Assembly: GCA_003526375.1 (NCBI GenBank)
Contig: DPDG01000023.1
Coordinates: forward strand, 1-19,938
Reading direction: 5' to 3'
From: Lentisphaeria bacterium
GTDB taxonomy: Bacteria; Verrucomicrobiota; Lentisphaeria; Victivallales; UBA1829
Length of the DNA: 19,938 bases
Shown: in pieces, positions 7,101 to 14,637 of the stretch
Numbering within the stretch: the first letter of the stretch is position 1
How the letters are laid out: each line of letters opens with the position of its first letter
Translations under genes and position numbers: made by a program
Notes under the pieces: model-generated
Told to the model about the DNA's origin: nothing
The model's database searches: none
Seen by the model: the letters and a program-made list of their open reading frames with translations, nothing else

Positions 7101-7137
7101 GTTTCGGAGGAAACGATCCCCGAGGCAACCCTTGGGG
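7101..7137 (+). other. Two adjacent hairpins in the 3' region of the purF-type gene
   Basis: GTTTC-GGAG-GAAAC (7101-7114) and an 8-bp stem CCCCGAGG-CAAC-CCTTGGGG with one G-U pair (7118-7137) stand back to back just after the stop at 7094. Neither is followed by a T-run, so they are not terminators by themselves. They could protect the mRNA 3' end or belong to a small RNA. No protein gene is seen in 7095-7387. Confidence 0.4.
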
Positions 7138-7165
7138 TATTCCCGTCTTACATGGTCCGCAAGCG

Positions 7166-7229
7166 AACCGGATACAGAAAATAATGAATGCCCGCGATGC
7201 AGAGCATCGCGGTATCAGACCGGTTTTTT
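7166..7229 (+). terminator. Probable intrinsic terminator after the purF-type gene
   Basis: A two-tier hairpin is visible. The outer arms AACCGG/CCGGTT (7166-7171, 7220-7225) and ATAC/GTAT enclose a perfect inner stem CCGCGATGC-AGA-GCATCGCGG (7192-7212). The right outer arm runs straight into six T residues (7224-7229). The inner stem alone is 12 bases from the T-run, so efficient termination would need the outer arms to pair. Confidence 0.5.
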
Positions 7230-7320
7230 GAATCAATCCCTCCATAAATGCGGCGCCATGGAAAAAAATCACACTTCCGCCTATTTTCAAATTTTCTTTT
7301 CATGACGCTTTTTCCGAATC

Positions 7321-7348
7321 TTGATAAATGAAAAAGCGGCGTTACATT
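7321..7348 (+). promoter_or_regulatory. Possible promoter of the ExbB-like/coiled-coil operon
   Basis: TTGATA (7321-7326), a 16-base spacer and TACATT (7343-7348) would start transcription near 7355. That is downstream of an ATG at 7328 and upstream of the ATG at 7388, so it favours the latter start. Confidence 0.35.
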
Positions 7349-7387
7349 AAGCAGAAGATTATTCAATTATTTGACAGGGCGGAGATT

Positions 7388-7960
7388 ATGAAAAAAATTC
7401 TGAAATGGTTCGGTGTCGCTGCGGTTTATATCGGCGTTGCACTTGTCGTGATCTTGATCATGCAGTATTTCTATCTGAGTTCGGACTTTTTCAGATCGTT
7501 GTTCGAGGGCGGCACACTGCAGGCGGCTCCGGCGGCGGAAGGGGCTTCCGGAACGGCGCCGGGGACGGGTTCCAATCTCACCGAAACGACAGCGAAACTC
7601 TCTTTTTATATTCTGATCTTCGTCATGCTGCTTCAGTTGTTTGCCTTTATCACGGCTCTGTGGGTCTTCCTGAACCTTGCCAAGAGCCGGGAGCCCTATG
7701 AAATACGGATGAAGAAAATGGAAAATGCGGACCTGTTTCTGGACCTGCCGCTTTATTTCGGACTGTTCGGAACGGTATCCTCTTTTATCGTCATGTCTTT
7801 CAATCCGCAGATCAGCCGTCTGATCGCATATTCATCCACGCTGGTCGGCATCATTTTCAGTGTTGTTTTAAGGGTGACACTTCAATATCCGATCAAGCAG
7901 AAACTGCTCGGAGAACGCATCAAAAGCGATAATTTCAAGCTGGGAGACAGAGAACTGTGA
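7388..7960 (+). CDS. Four-TM membrane protein, distant MotA/TolQ/ExbB-like
   Basis: This 190-residue protein has hydrophobic segments at about 7-28, 71-97, 119-137 and 146-166, with a small-residue loop rich in Ala/Gly/Thr at 42-66. The third segment, LPLYFGLFGTVSSFIVMSF (119-137), and the fourth, LIAYSSTLVGIIFSVVLRV, resemble the paired helices of MotA/TolQ/ExbB proton-channel subunits, whose hallmark is a GLLGTV-like turn. The protein is shorter than a typical ExbB and the match is remote. GGAG at 7381-7384 precedes the ATG at 7388 closely; an ATG at 7328 would add 20 basic residues without a ribosome binding site. Its stop overlaps the start of the next gene (GTGA), so the two products are probably made in step and may form one complex, as ExbB/ExbD and MotA/MotB do. 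Confidence 0.72.
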   Translation: MKKILKWFGVAAVYIGVALVVILIMQYFYLSSDFFRSLFEGGTLQAAPAAEGASGTAPGTGSNLTETTAKLSFYILIFVMLLQLFAFITALWVFLNLAKSREPYEIRMKKMENADLFLDLPLYFGLFGTVSSFIVMSFNPQISRLIAYSSTLVGIIFSVVLRVTLQYPIKQKLLGERIKSDNFKLGDREL

Positions 7961-9657
7961 ACCGGTCGATCCTGATCGTCATCTGTGATTTTCTTGTGCT
8001 GTCTGCGATGTCGCTGTCAATCGGCGTCGGAGAGATGGCTTCCACGCCGAAAGGCGGAACGTTCATCTCGCGCGGTGCGGCTCAGGACGCGCATATCGAA
8101 CAGATGCATAAAGAATTGAAAAAAAGGGCGCAGATCCAATCAGAAAAAAGACTGGCGGAAGAAGAAAAAGCCAAAGTGCAGGCAGAGCTGGAAACTCTCC
8201 GCGCCAGACTCGCCCAGCTCTCGGGCGATGTGGACAGTCGCACACTGAAGCTGAATGAAACCTCAAGAGAACTTCTGAATGCCCGCATCACGCTTCAGAA
8301 ACAGGAAAAAGCGCTCGCGGACAAAACGAATGCGCTGAAAAATGCGGCAGCCAACTTTGAAGACGTTTCGGCAAAATTCGCCAGAACACAGGAAGAACTT
8401 CAGGCAAAGATAAAGGAACTCCGGCAGTCCAGAGAGGAAACCGCATCCAGAGAAGCCGCGTTGAGACAATCGAAAAAACATCTGGCGGCAGTGTCGGACA
8501 AGCTGAAATCGACGGAAACCAGACTGCGCGAAACGGAGCTCGGGCTTTCCTACACCAAAGGTTCCCTGAGCCGGACGGAGAAAGAACTTTCGGAAGCCAG
8601 AGACAAAGAGGAGGCTTCGACAAAACGTCTTTATGTGCGGGGAGTGGAGCTGGAACAGACGCGGGTGGAACTCGCAAACACCAGACAGCTTCTGAATGCG
8701 GCAGTCAAAAATCTCACCCATGCAAAGAGCGAACTGGATAAAACGAAGAAAAACCTGGCGGACTCCGCTTCACAGCTCTCCCAGACAAGGGAAGCGCTGT
8801 CGAAAGTCGCCGCGGAATCAAAAGCCAATGCCGAAACTCTGGCATATACACGGAAACAACTGGTCAAGACAGAGGAACTTCTGCGGAGCGATGCGCTGAC
8901 AAAATATTCCAAAGCCGCAGTGCAGATGTCGTTCCATCTGAAAAACGAGCGGTTCATGAATGACTTTGAACTGAACGAAACCTTGTATCTGCCGGAAATT
9001 GAAATCGGCGGGAAAACTTATCTGCCGGGCAGTTTCCGCGCGCTGACCGGGCTGTTGAAACAGTATGCGGGATATACCCGGGTCGTGGAACTCACATATC
9101 ATGTGAAGAAGCCGGAATCCTCCGCGGAGCTCTTTCCGCTGAACGGGCCGCTCTGGTCCCTGAACAATGATCCGAGAGCCTGTCTGATCGAAATCGCCAG
9201 ACCGATCGGAACACCGCTGAAAACAATCACTTATGCGGAACTGAAAAAACGCGGGCTTCAGAATCTGACGCTGTTCAAATTCGGAAGTTTCGGCAGGGAA
9301 ACCGCTTCGCTGAACGGGCGCTGTTCCATCGCTCTTGCCCGTGACGACGATCCGTATCTTTACATCCGCAACTCCCTGCGCAGCAGCAGTGAACTGCCGG
9401 CCGCAACCGGTGATTTCGTGATTTCGAAAGAGGGACAGTTTGTCGGCGTTGTCGTGAGCACGGCAGCCAATAGCCTCAACGGATATGAAGAAGCCCTCTG
9501 TTACATTTTCCCGTCCGCCGTCAACCTGAAGGACGCCGTCGAACTGCCGCTGGACAGAAAAAAAGGGGCGAAATACTATACCGGATTCATAAATGCCCTG
9601 CAGAAACTGCAAAAGACGGTCAGCGAGCTTGACCGCAGCTATGAATCCGGCAAGTGA
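7957..9657 (+). CDS. Membrane-anchored long coiled-coil protein with possible degenerate trypsin-like C-terminal domain
   Basis: This 566-residue protein starts with GTG. Residues 4-23 (SILIVICDFLVLSAMSLSIG) form one membrane anchor near the N-terminus, as in ExbD/TolR/MotB proteins, and carry an acidic residue (D11) in the helix. Residues about 45-310 are an almost unbroken, highly charged coiled coil rich in Lys, Glu, Ala and Leu, which would span about 35-40 nm if fully extended. Residues 315-540 form a globular domain: NDPRACLIEIARPIG (404-418) and GDFVISKEGQFVGVVVST (485-501) recall strands of trypsin-like peptidases, but no His-Asp-Ser triad or GDSGGP motif is visible. A short helical tail (541-566) follows. 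It overlaps the ExbB-like gene by four bases (GTGA) with GGGAGA upstream. Function is unknown; a cell-envelope complex driven or anchored by its partner is the best guess. Confidence 0.75.
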   Translation: MNRSILIVICDFLVLSAMSLSIGVGEMASTPKGGTFISRGAAQDAHIEQMHKELKKRAQIQSEKRLAEEEKAKVQAELETLRARLAQLSGDVDSRTLKLNETSRELLNARITLQKQEKALADKTNALKNAAANFEDVSAKFARTQEELQAKIKELRQSREETASREAALRQSKKHLAAVSDKLKSTETRLRETELGLSYTKGSLSRTEKELSEARDKEEASTKRLYVRGVELEQTRVELANTRQLLNAAVKNLTHAKSELDKTKKNLADSASQLSQTREALSKVAAESKANAETLAYTRKQLVKTEELLRSDALTKYSKAAVQMSFHLKNERFMNDFELNETLYLPEIEIGGKTYLPGSFRALTGLLKQYAGYTRVVELTYHVKKPESSAELFPLNGPLWSLNNDPRACLIEIARPIGTPLKTITYAELKKRGLQNLTLFKFGSFGRETASLNGRCSIALARDDDPYLYIRNSLRSSSELPAATGDFVISKEGQFVGVVVSTAANSLNGYEEALCYIFPSAVNLKDAVELPLDRKKGAKYYTGFINALQKLQKTVSELDRSYESGK

Positions 9658-9671
9658 CTCCTGATTCTTCC

Positions 9672-11186
9672 TTATGTCTTCCTCAGGAAGCCGGGCAGTA
9701 TCTTGTTCAGATATCTTTTTTTCTGGCTTCGGGGAACAAAGAATGATATCAGAAACAGATAAATCATCCCTGCACCCGTTCCTCCGAAGATAACGAGAAG
9801 CCACCCGTCCAGATGCAGACTGCGGGTCATCAGCAGAAGATAAAGCACCGCAGGAATTCCCGCAAGAAAAGGCTGTAAAAAGATTTTGCCGAGAAACTCT
9901 CCCACCGGAATCCGGATACAGCGCAAAAGGTAGGGAAGAATGATGACAGCGGCAATGATTATCTTGATGACGAGCCCGTTCCAGATCACAACCCTCATGC
10001 CGAACGGTTTCAGGAGAAGCAGGTTCAGAATCAGGTTTGCCGCCGCCTCGGCAATGATGACGCCCGTTGCGAAACGGTGCCTCTCCGTCATAACGAAAAA
10101 GCTGTGCGGGACATCGCGGACAGCCGTGGAAAGGTAATAGGAAATCAGGAAAAGACGGCTCAGGGAAGTCACTTCGGGGTCCCTCACTTTGAACAGTATC
10201 CAGAGAAGCGGTTCCGCCAGCATATACGCAATCATCATCACCCCGAACGCAGTGAAACTGTTCCAGCGCATGGAGCCGAGGATGATCCTGCCGAGAACAG
10301 AATATTTCCCGCGTTTATACAACGCCCCGGAAATCGGAGAAATATTTTCCTGATACTGACTCACCGCAATCAGGCTCAAGTCGGCAATTTTGCTGGAAAG
10401 GTGAAACACTCCGACACTGGCAACTCCGCAGAAAATACTGATCAGCAGTCTGCTGGAACGGTTCAGAACCAGTTTTGCAATCGACCCCAGATAAACGAAT
10501 CCGCTGAATACGGCAATCTCCTTCCAGCACTCCCGGTCCCATTTCAACCTCAACTTTAACTTCGGATGCAGTTTCAGGATGCAGCCCCCCATCGTCAGAT
10601 TGGTCCCCAGACTCACCAGCATGGAAAACACGATCAACGGAATCAGAGCCGCCCCCAGGGAAAAGATCACGAGGATTCCGATCAGCTCAATGACTTTTGC
10701 AACAATGATGATATAGTTGCGCAGATAAATCTTCTGTCCCCCGACCAGGATTTCGGGAAACATGCCCGTCGGGAAGAGAAGCGCCGCACCGAATCCGAAC
10801 AGCAGGAAACATTTCCGTGCATATTCCAGTTTTTCCGGATCATGGATATCCAGAAGCCCCGAAAGGAAAAAGGAAAAGAGAAAAGTCAGCAGGGCAATGA
10901 TCAGCGCCATCGCGGAATGGAATGTGAAAATCGTGGAAAGGACACGGCTGTATTTGCCGGGGTTTTTCTCATACAATCCGCCGGAAGTGTATTTCTGCGC
11001 GGATACACCGCACCCGAAATCCAGCAGCAGGGCATAGACGAAAAAACTCCAGAGCAGAGTCCACAGCCCGTAATACTCCATGCCGAGATAACCGATGATC
11101 CAGCGGGAGATCAGAATTCCCTGAAGCAGTCTCACCCCGGCATTCAGGTAGTTGGTCACGGTATTCTTGATGACGGGAATTTTCAT
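9672..11186 (-). CDS. Oligosaccharide flippase family protein (MOP/Wzx-like)
   Basis: This 504-residue integral membrane protein has about twelve to fourteen helices. The start KNTVTNYLNAGVRLLQGILISRWIIGYLGMEYYGLWTLLWSFFVYALLLDFG is typical of polysaccharide biosynthesis/flippase proteins of the MOP superfamily: TxxxY, gln-rich helix 1, YG-W turn and a DFG loop after helix 2. Such proteins move lipid-linked sugars across the inner membrane for capsule, O-antigen or exopolysaccharide. No glycosyltransferase genes are next to it, so its partner pathway is not shown here. The ATG at 11186 has GGAAAG upstream and a good promoter at 11235-11263. It converges on the coiled-coil gene with 14 bases between stops, leaving no room for a separate terminator. 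Confidence 0.9.
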   Translation of the reverse strand: MKIPVIKNTVTNYLNAGVRLLQGILISRWIIGYLGMEYYGLWTLLWSFFVYALLLDFGCGVSAQKYTSGGLYEKNPGKYSRVLSTIFTFHSAMALIIALLTFLFSFFLSGLLDIHDPEKLEYARKCFLLFGFGAALLFPTGMFPEILVGGQKIYLRNYIIIVAKVIELIGILVIFSLGAALIPLIVFSMLVSLGTNLTMGGCILKLHPKLKLRLKWDRECWKEIAVFSGFVYLGSIAKLVLNRSSRLLISIFCGVASVGVFHLSSKIADLSLIAVSQYQENISPISGALYKRGKYSVLGRIILGSMRWNSFTAFGVMMIAYMLAEPLLWILFKVRDPEVTSLSRLFLISYYLSTAVRDVPHSFFVMTERHRFATGVIIAEAAANLILNLLLLKPFGMRVVIWNGLVIKIIIAAVIILPYLLRCIRIPVGEFLGKIFLQPFLAGIPAVLYLLLMTRSLHLDGWLLVIFGGTGAGMIYLFLISFFVPRSQKKRYLNKILPGFLRKT

Positions 11187-11234
11187 TCTGGTCTTTCCGG
11201 TTCTCTTTCTGCATTATGAAAACAATCCGGAAAT

Positions 11235-11263
11235 ACATTACAGTTGCATCACCGCATTTTCAA
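11235..11263 (-). promoter_or_regulatory. Predicted sigma-70 promoter of the flippase gene
   Basis: On the minus strand TTGAAA (11258-11263), a 17-base spacer and TAATGT (11235-11240) lie about 50 bases before the ATG at 11186. The 223-base divergent gap (11187-11409) otherwise holds an inverted repeat CCGT-AAA-ACGG (11361-11371) and a single DnaA-box-like 9-mer (11378-11386). Confidence 0.45.
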
Positions 11264-11409
11264 TTCTCCGTTCCGATTTTCCGCTTATATTTTCGGCGCA
11301 GGTATTTTTACCACTGTTTCGGCGGGCTTGCCGAAATCCATTCCGAAGCACTTGCATTTTCCGTAAAACGGCATAGGTTATCCACAGAAAAAAACAGCGG
11401 TATCAGATA

Positions 11410-12537
11410 ATGCTCGACACAATCGAAAAACTCAACATTCTTTCCGAGGACTCCCAGTATGACCTTGCATGTTCCTGCGGGACATCGCAGAAGGGCAGGC
11501 GCCGGCGCACGCTTGAGGGAAGATGGCTCTACCCTGTGCCGCTGGCGCGCGGCGGATACGGAATCATGCTCAAGACGCTGCTCTCGAATGCCTGTTCCAG
11601 CGACTGCAAATACTGTCCGCTGAGGCACGACGGCAATACGCCGCGCCGCTGCACGCTCACGCCCGACGAAACCGCGCGCGTATTCATGAATCATCTGCGC
11701 AGGCAATGGCTCCTCGGCATTTTCCTGAGTTCCGGCATCATCGGCACCCCCGACCATACTATGCAGCTCCTCACGGACACCGCCGCGATTCTACGCTATA
11801 AATACCGTTACAAAGGCTATATCCACCTCAAAATCATCCCCGGCGCATCGGAAGCGGCGGTCAGGCGCGCGTTGCAACTGTCTACGGCGGTTTCGCTGAA
11901 TATCGAAGCACCCGGCAGGCAGCATTTCGCAAAGCTTTCCAGCTACAAGGATTACAATCGCGACATCATCGCCCCTCTGAAACTCATGGCGGCGGAAACC
12001 TCCAGAGGAGCCGAATATGCAAAAGTCAAATGCACGACGCAGTTCATTGTCGGGGCATCCGACGAAACCGACCGCGAAATCGTCAGATATATGGACGGCA
12101 TCTACAACCGCCTGAACTTCGAGCGGGTCTATTTTTCCGCCTATCAGACAGGGCTCGGCAAACCCGATCTTCCCGGCGAACGCAATTTTACGCTGGACCC
12201 CGGAGAGCGCCTGACGCGCGAACACCGTCTTTACCAGGTGGATTTCCTGATGCGCGCCTATCAGTTCAACGCCTCGGAAATGGTTTATGACGACAAGGGA
12301 AATCTTGATCTCTCGCGCGATCCCAAAGAAACCTGGGCGCTCTCCCACCCGGAATTTTTCCCGGTCAGGATCAACAAAGGCGACAAAGAGGCACTGCTCC
12401 GCGTCCCCGGGCTCGGCCCGATCTCCGTGGAACGCATTCTCCTTGCACGGAAAAACTTCCGCATCCGCGCCCTGGAAGACGTCGGCATCAGAGGCAAACT
12501 CGCGCGCAAGGCATTCTCTTATCTGGATTTCTCCTGA
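11410..12537 (+). CDS. Radical SAM protein, putative DNA modification/repair type
   Basis: This 375-residue protein carries the radical-SAM Cx3Cx2C motif C62-S-S-D-C66-K-Y-C69, which binds the 4Fe-4S cluster that cleaves S-adenosylmethionine. The N-terminal KLNILSEDSQYDLACSCGTS, then LKTLLSNACSSDCKYCPLR, matches the family annotated as putative DNA modification/repair radical SAM protein, usually linked to a uracil-DNA-glycosylase-like partner. The C-terminus has a helix-hairpin-helix, LLRVPGLGPISVERILLARKNF, a DNA-binding motif seen in repair proteins. The reaction is not known. The expected partner is not in this window: downstream is a convergent phosphatase gene overlapping by 19 bases. 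The start ATG 11410 has only a weak ribosome binding site; homology to the family start supports it. Confidence 0.9.
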   Translation: MLDTIEKLNILSEDSQYDLACSCGTSQKGRRRRTLEGRWLYPVPLARGGYGIMLKTLLSNACSSDCKYCPLRHDGNTPRRCTLTPDETARVFMNHLRRQWLLGIFLSSGIIGTPDHTMQLLTDTAAILRYKYRYKGYIHLKIIPGASEAAVRRALQLSTAVSLNIEAPGRQHFAKLSSYKDYNRDIIAPLKLMAAETSRGAEYAKVKCTTQFIVGASDETDREIVRYMDGIYNRLNFERVYFSAYQTGLGKPDLPGERNFTLDPGERLTREHRLYQVDFLMRAYQFNASEMVYDDKGNLDLSRDPKETWALSHPEFFPVRINKGDKEALLRVPGLGPISVERILLARKNFRIRALEDVGIRGKLARKAFSYLDFS

Positions 12538-13301
12538 TCGCGGAAATACGGAAGCAGCTGTTCCACCAGCGCGGGGGTGCCGGACAGCGTTCCCTCCGCC
12601 GGATAATTCTCCCCTCCGTGAAGATCGCAGACTCGTCCGCCTGCAAGACGGCAGATCAACGCGCCGGCGGCAATGTCATACTCCTGAAGACAGAGTTCCC
12701 AGGAGGCGTCATAACGCCCCGAGGCAACGAAACAGAGGTCCAAAGCGGCGGAGCGGCAGCATTTGATGTCGCGTATGACCGGCACAATGCGGTTGAAATA
12801 CGGCAGATTGTTTTTCGGAAGCCCCGCGCGAAGGCACGCAAACCCCGTTGAACATGCGGCATTCTCAAGGCAGCCGCAATCCGACACATGGATTGCTTCC
12901 CCGTTCTCAAACGCCCCCCTCCCCTCTGCGCCGGAAAACATCATCCCCAGAGCCGGCGCATAAACGCATCCGGCAATCGCGGCGCCGTTCTTTTTCAAGG
13001 CGATCGAAATCGAAAAATAAGGGTGATTCTTCACAAATGACTGTGTCCCGTCGATCGGGTCGATCACCCAGCAGTATTCGGAAGAAACGCCGGAGCGTCC
13101 GGACTCCTCACCGTAAATGTCATGTTCCGGATACCGTTCCCTGATCGCGTCGATAATCACCTTTTCCACGGCTTTGTCGGCAGTCGAAACCAGATCCTTC
13201 ACAGTTTTCTTCGATGAAATCCGGTTTGTCTTTTCATGTTTGAAATACTTCATCGCCTCCGTCCCTGCGCGTCTGGCAACCGACTCTATGAACTCCATCA
13301 T
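12519..13301 (-). CDS. Inositol monophosphatase family protein
   Basis: This 260-residue protein has the metal-binding motifs of the IMPase/SuhB/CysQ family: GEES (64-67), WVIDPIDGTQSFVKNHPYF (78-96, ligands D81 and D84) and WELCLQEYDIAAGALI (201-216, D209). These Mg2+-dependent, Li+-sensitive enzymes remove phosphate from inositol-1-phosphate, histidinol phosphate, 3'-phosphoadenosine-5'-phosphate or similar small molecules; the exact substrate cannot be told from motifs. Its length is normal for the family. ATG 13301 or the adjacent ATG 13298 could start; GCGGGA lies just upstream. A promoter at 13346-13373 suggests independent transcription from the carbohydrate genes upstream. Its 3' end overlaps the radical SAM gene by 19 bases tail to tail. 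Confidence 0.94.
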   Translation of the reverse strand: MMEFIESVARRAGTEAMKYFKHEKTNRISSKKTVKDLVSTADKAVEKVIIDAIRERYPEHDIYGEESGRSGVSSEYCWVIDPIDGTQSFVKNHPYFSISIALKKNGAAIAGCVYAPALGMMFSGAEGRGAFENGEAIHVSDCGCLENAACSTGFACLRAGLPKNNLPYFNRIVPVIRDIKCCRSAALDLCFVASGRYDASWELCLQEYDIAAGALICRLAGGRVCDLHGGENYPAEGTLSGTPALVEQLLPYFRDQEKSR

Positions 13302-13345
13302 TTTCCCGCTCCGTTTTTCTGCGGCACATCCGCTTTGTTATTACA

Positions 13346-13373
13346 AATATAACGGCGCCTTTCCGGAAGTCAA
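13346..13373 (-). promoter_or_regulatory. Predicted sigma-70 promoter of the inositol monophosphatase gene
   Basis: On the minus strand TTGACT (13368-13373), a 16-base spacer and TATATT (13346-13351) lie about 45 bases before the ATG at 13301, in the 105-base gap after the beta-propeller gene. Confidence 0.5.
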
Positions 13374-13406
13374 TCTCCCGTCGGAAAAATACTTTGACAG
13401 CCGCAA

Positions 13407-14579
13407 TCACGAACCTGTAATCTCGCTCAGATCCATGACATACATCCTGCGGCGATGTTCATGGATGGAGTCGAATGAGATCATGCGCCCGTTGCGGAAC
13501 CAGCGCGGATGCAGATCGCAGCGGGTCGGCGCCGGATACTGCAGATCGGCATAAAAACGCCCGATCTCGTATGCCTGACACCTCATCAGGTCATACAGAT
13601 AAAGCCGGCGGCAGGAATCCTTCTGCGGGTAGGAGTCGGAAAGCATCCATTTTCCGTCAGGGGAAAACGTGCAGTGACCGTCTCCGGGAAATACGTCACG
13701 GGCAATGACCTCCACATGATCCGTCCGGTCGGTAAAGAGATGATACTGGTTTCCCGTGGCTTTCCTGTTCGAGTAATTGATGATCTGTGTCGGAGAAATC
13801 CAGGCGTAATGGGAACTGAACTCATCCAGATTCAGAGGATAGATATTTCCGCCGTCAAGATCGGCGGTGAACATATGGGTCAGGTGCGAACAGATTCCCG
13901 CCCCCCAGGGCCCGAATACGCGCCAGCGGTGGAAAAAAGCAAACCGTTTGCTGTCCGGGCTGATCAGCAGATGATTGAACCAGTTCACCGCATGATCCAT
14001 CCCGTCGTGCGGGAACAGCTCCACCATCTGCGCAAGAGAAATAATCAGCCGGGAGCGGTTCCTTTCAATATCGACGAGCCAGATGCCGTCGAAGTCAGGA
14101 TATCCATGCCCCATTCCGGAATCGTACAGCCCGGAATATCCGTATCCGGGGCGTTCTCTGTCCAGCCTGATGAAATTCAGACTCAATCCCCATTTGCGGT
14201 CGGGGCTCAGGCAGTAGACAGGGCGGCACAAGGTGCGGCGCGCGCCGGTGACGAGATTATGAATGCGGGCGACATAAGTGTCCCCCTCAAGATCATTGTA
14301 AATGATACTGTCGCGCGAAAACCACTGGAGCATGGACCCCTGCTGCCAGTTCCACGCCAGAGTTTCAGCAACGGGTGTAAAATCATTTCCTTCGATGACG
14401 CCGATCAGCGCCTTATCCCCCAGACGCGGTTGACGGGCGGTGAATCCGACCTTGTGAACCAGAATCCTTTCATCTTTTTCATCCGTTGCGAATTTATCGA
14501 AATACCCGAAGAAACAGTGTCCGTCCGCAGGAGACACCGCTTTCGCCGGCAAATGTTTCTGAATAATAGACTGTGACAT
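13407..14579 (-). CDS. Beta-propeller protein, oligogalacturonate-lyase/TolB-like
   Basis: This 390-residue protein without signal peptide consists of repeated propeller-blade strands. SPDRKWGLSLN, SPDSKRFAFFHRW, CTFSPDGKWMLSDSYPQKDSCRRLYLYDL and HPRWFRNGRMISFDSIHEHRRRMYVMDL are TolB/WD-like blades with the SPDG signature. The DGHCTFSPDGKWMLSDSYP and HPRWFRNG...FDS motifs resemble oligogalacturonate lyases (PL22) and related proteins of unknown role in Lentisphaerota, Planctomycetota and Bacteroidota. Several His residues could be metal or sugar ligands, but I cannot confirm lyase chemistry. The ATG at 14579 follows GGAGG by five bases. It lies 58 bases after the glycosidase gene on the same strand, so the two are probably cotranscribed and act on the same polysaccharide. 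Confidence 0.82.
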   Translation of the reverse strand: MSQSIIQKHLPAKAVSPADGHCFFGYFDKFATDEKDERILVHKVGFTARQPRLGDKALIGVIEGNDFTPVAETLAWNWQQGSMLQWFSRDSIIYNDLEGDTYVARIHNLVTGARRTLCRPVYCLSPDRKWGLSLNFIRLDRERPGYGYSGLYDSGMGHGYPDFDGIWLVDIERNRSRLIISLAQMVELFPHDGMDHAVNWFNHLLISPDSKRFAFFHRWRVFGPWGAGICSHLTHMFTADLDGGNIYPLNLDEFSSHYAWISPTQIINYSNRKATGNQYHLFTDRTDHVEVIARDVFPGDGHCTFSPDGKWMLSDSYPQKDSCRRLYLYDLMRCQAYEIGRFYADLQYPAPTRCDLHPRWFRNGRMISFDSIHEHRRRMYVMDLSEITGS

Positions 14580-14637
14580 TTTTACCTCCGAATTCCTTCC
14601 GTTTCAATCCATTCCGATTGGCACTCCGCCAATGAGT

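Noticed and set aside
8818..9804. A 328-codon leftward ORF across the coiled-coil gene end and the flippase end.
   Set aside because: It is antisense to a coupled gene with a regular coiled coil and overlaps the flippase C-terminus; its translation has low-complexity charge patterns and no motif.
11378..11386. TTATCCACA, a perfect DnaA-box-like 9-mer in the gap between the flippase and radical SAM genes.
   Set aside because: A single copy without further boxes, an A+T-rich unwinding region or replication genes is not an origin; chance is likely.
13509..14576. A 355-codon rightward ORF antisense to the beta-propeller gene.
   Set aside because: The leftward frame has clear SPDG blade repeats and a good ribosome binding site; the antisense frame has no motif.
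14617..14633. Hairpin ATTGGC-GGAGT-GCCAAT between the glycosidase and propeller genes.
   Set aside because: The stem is only 6 bp with no T-run on either side, so it is not supported as a terminator.
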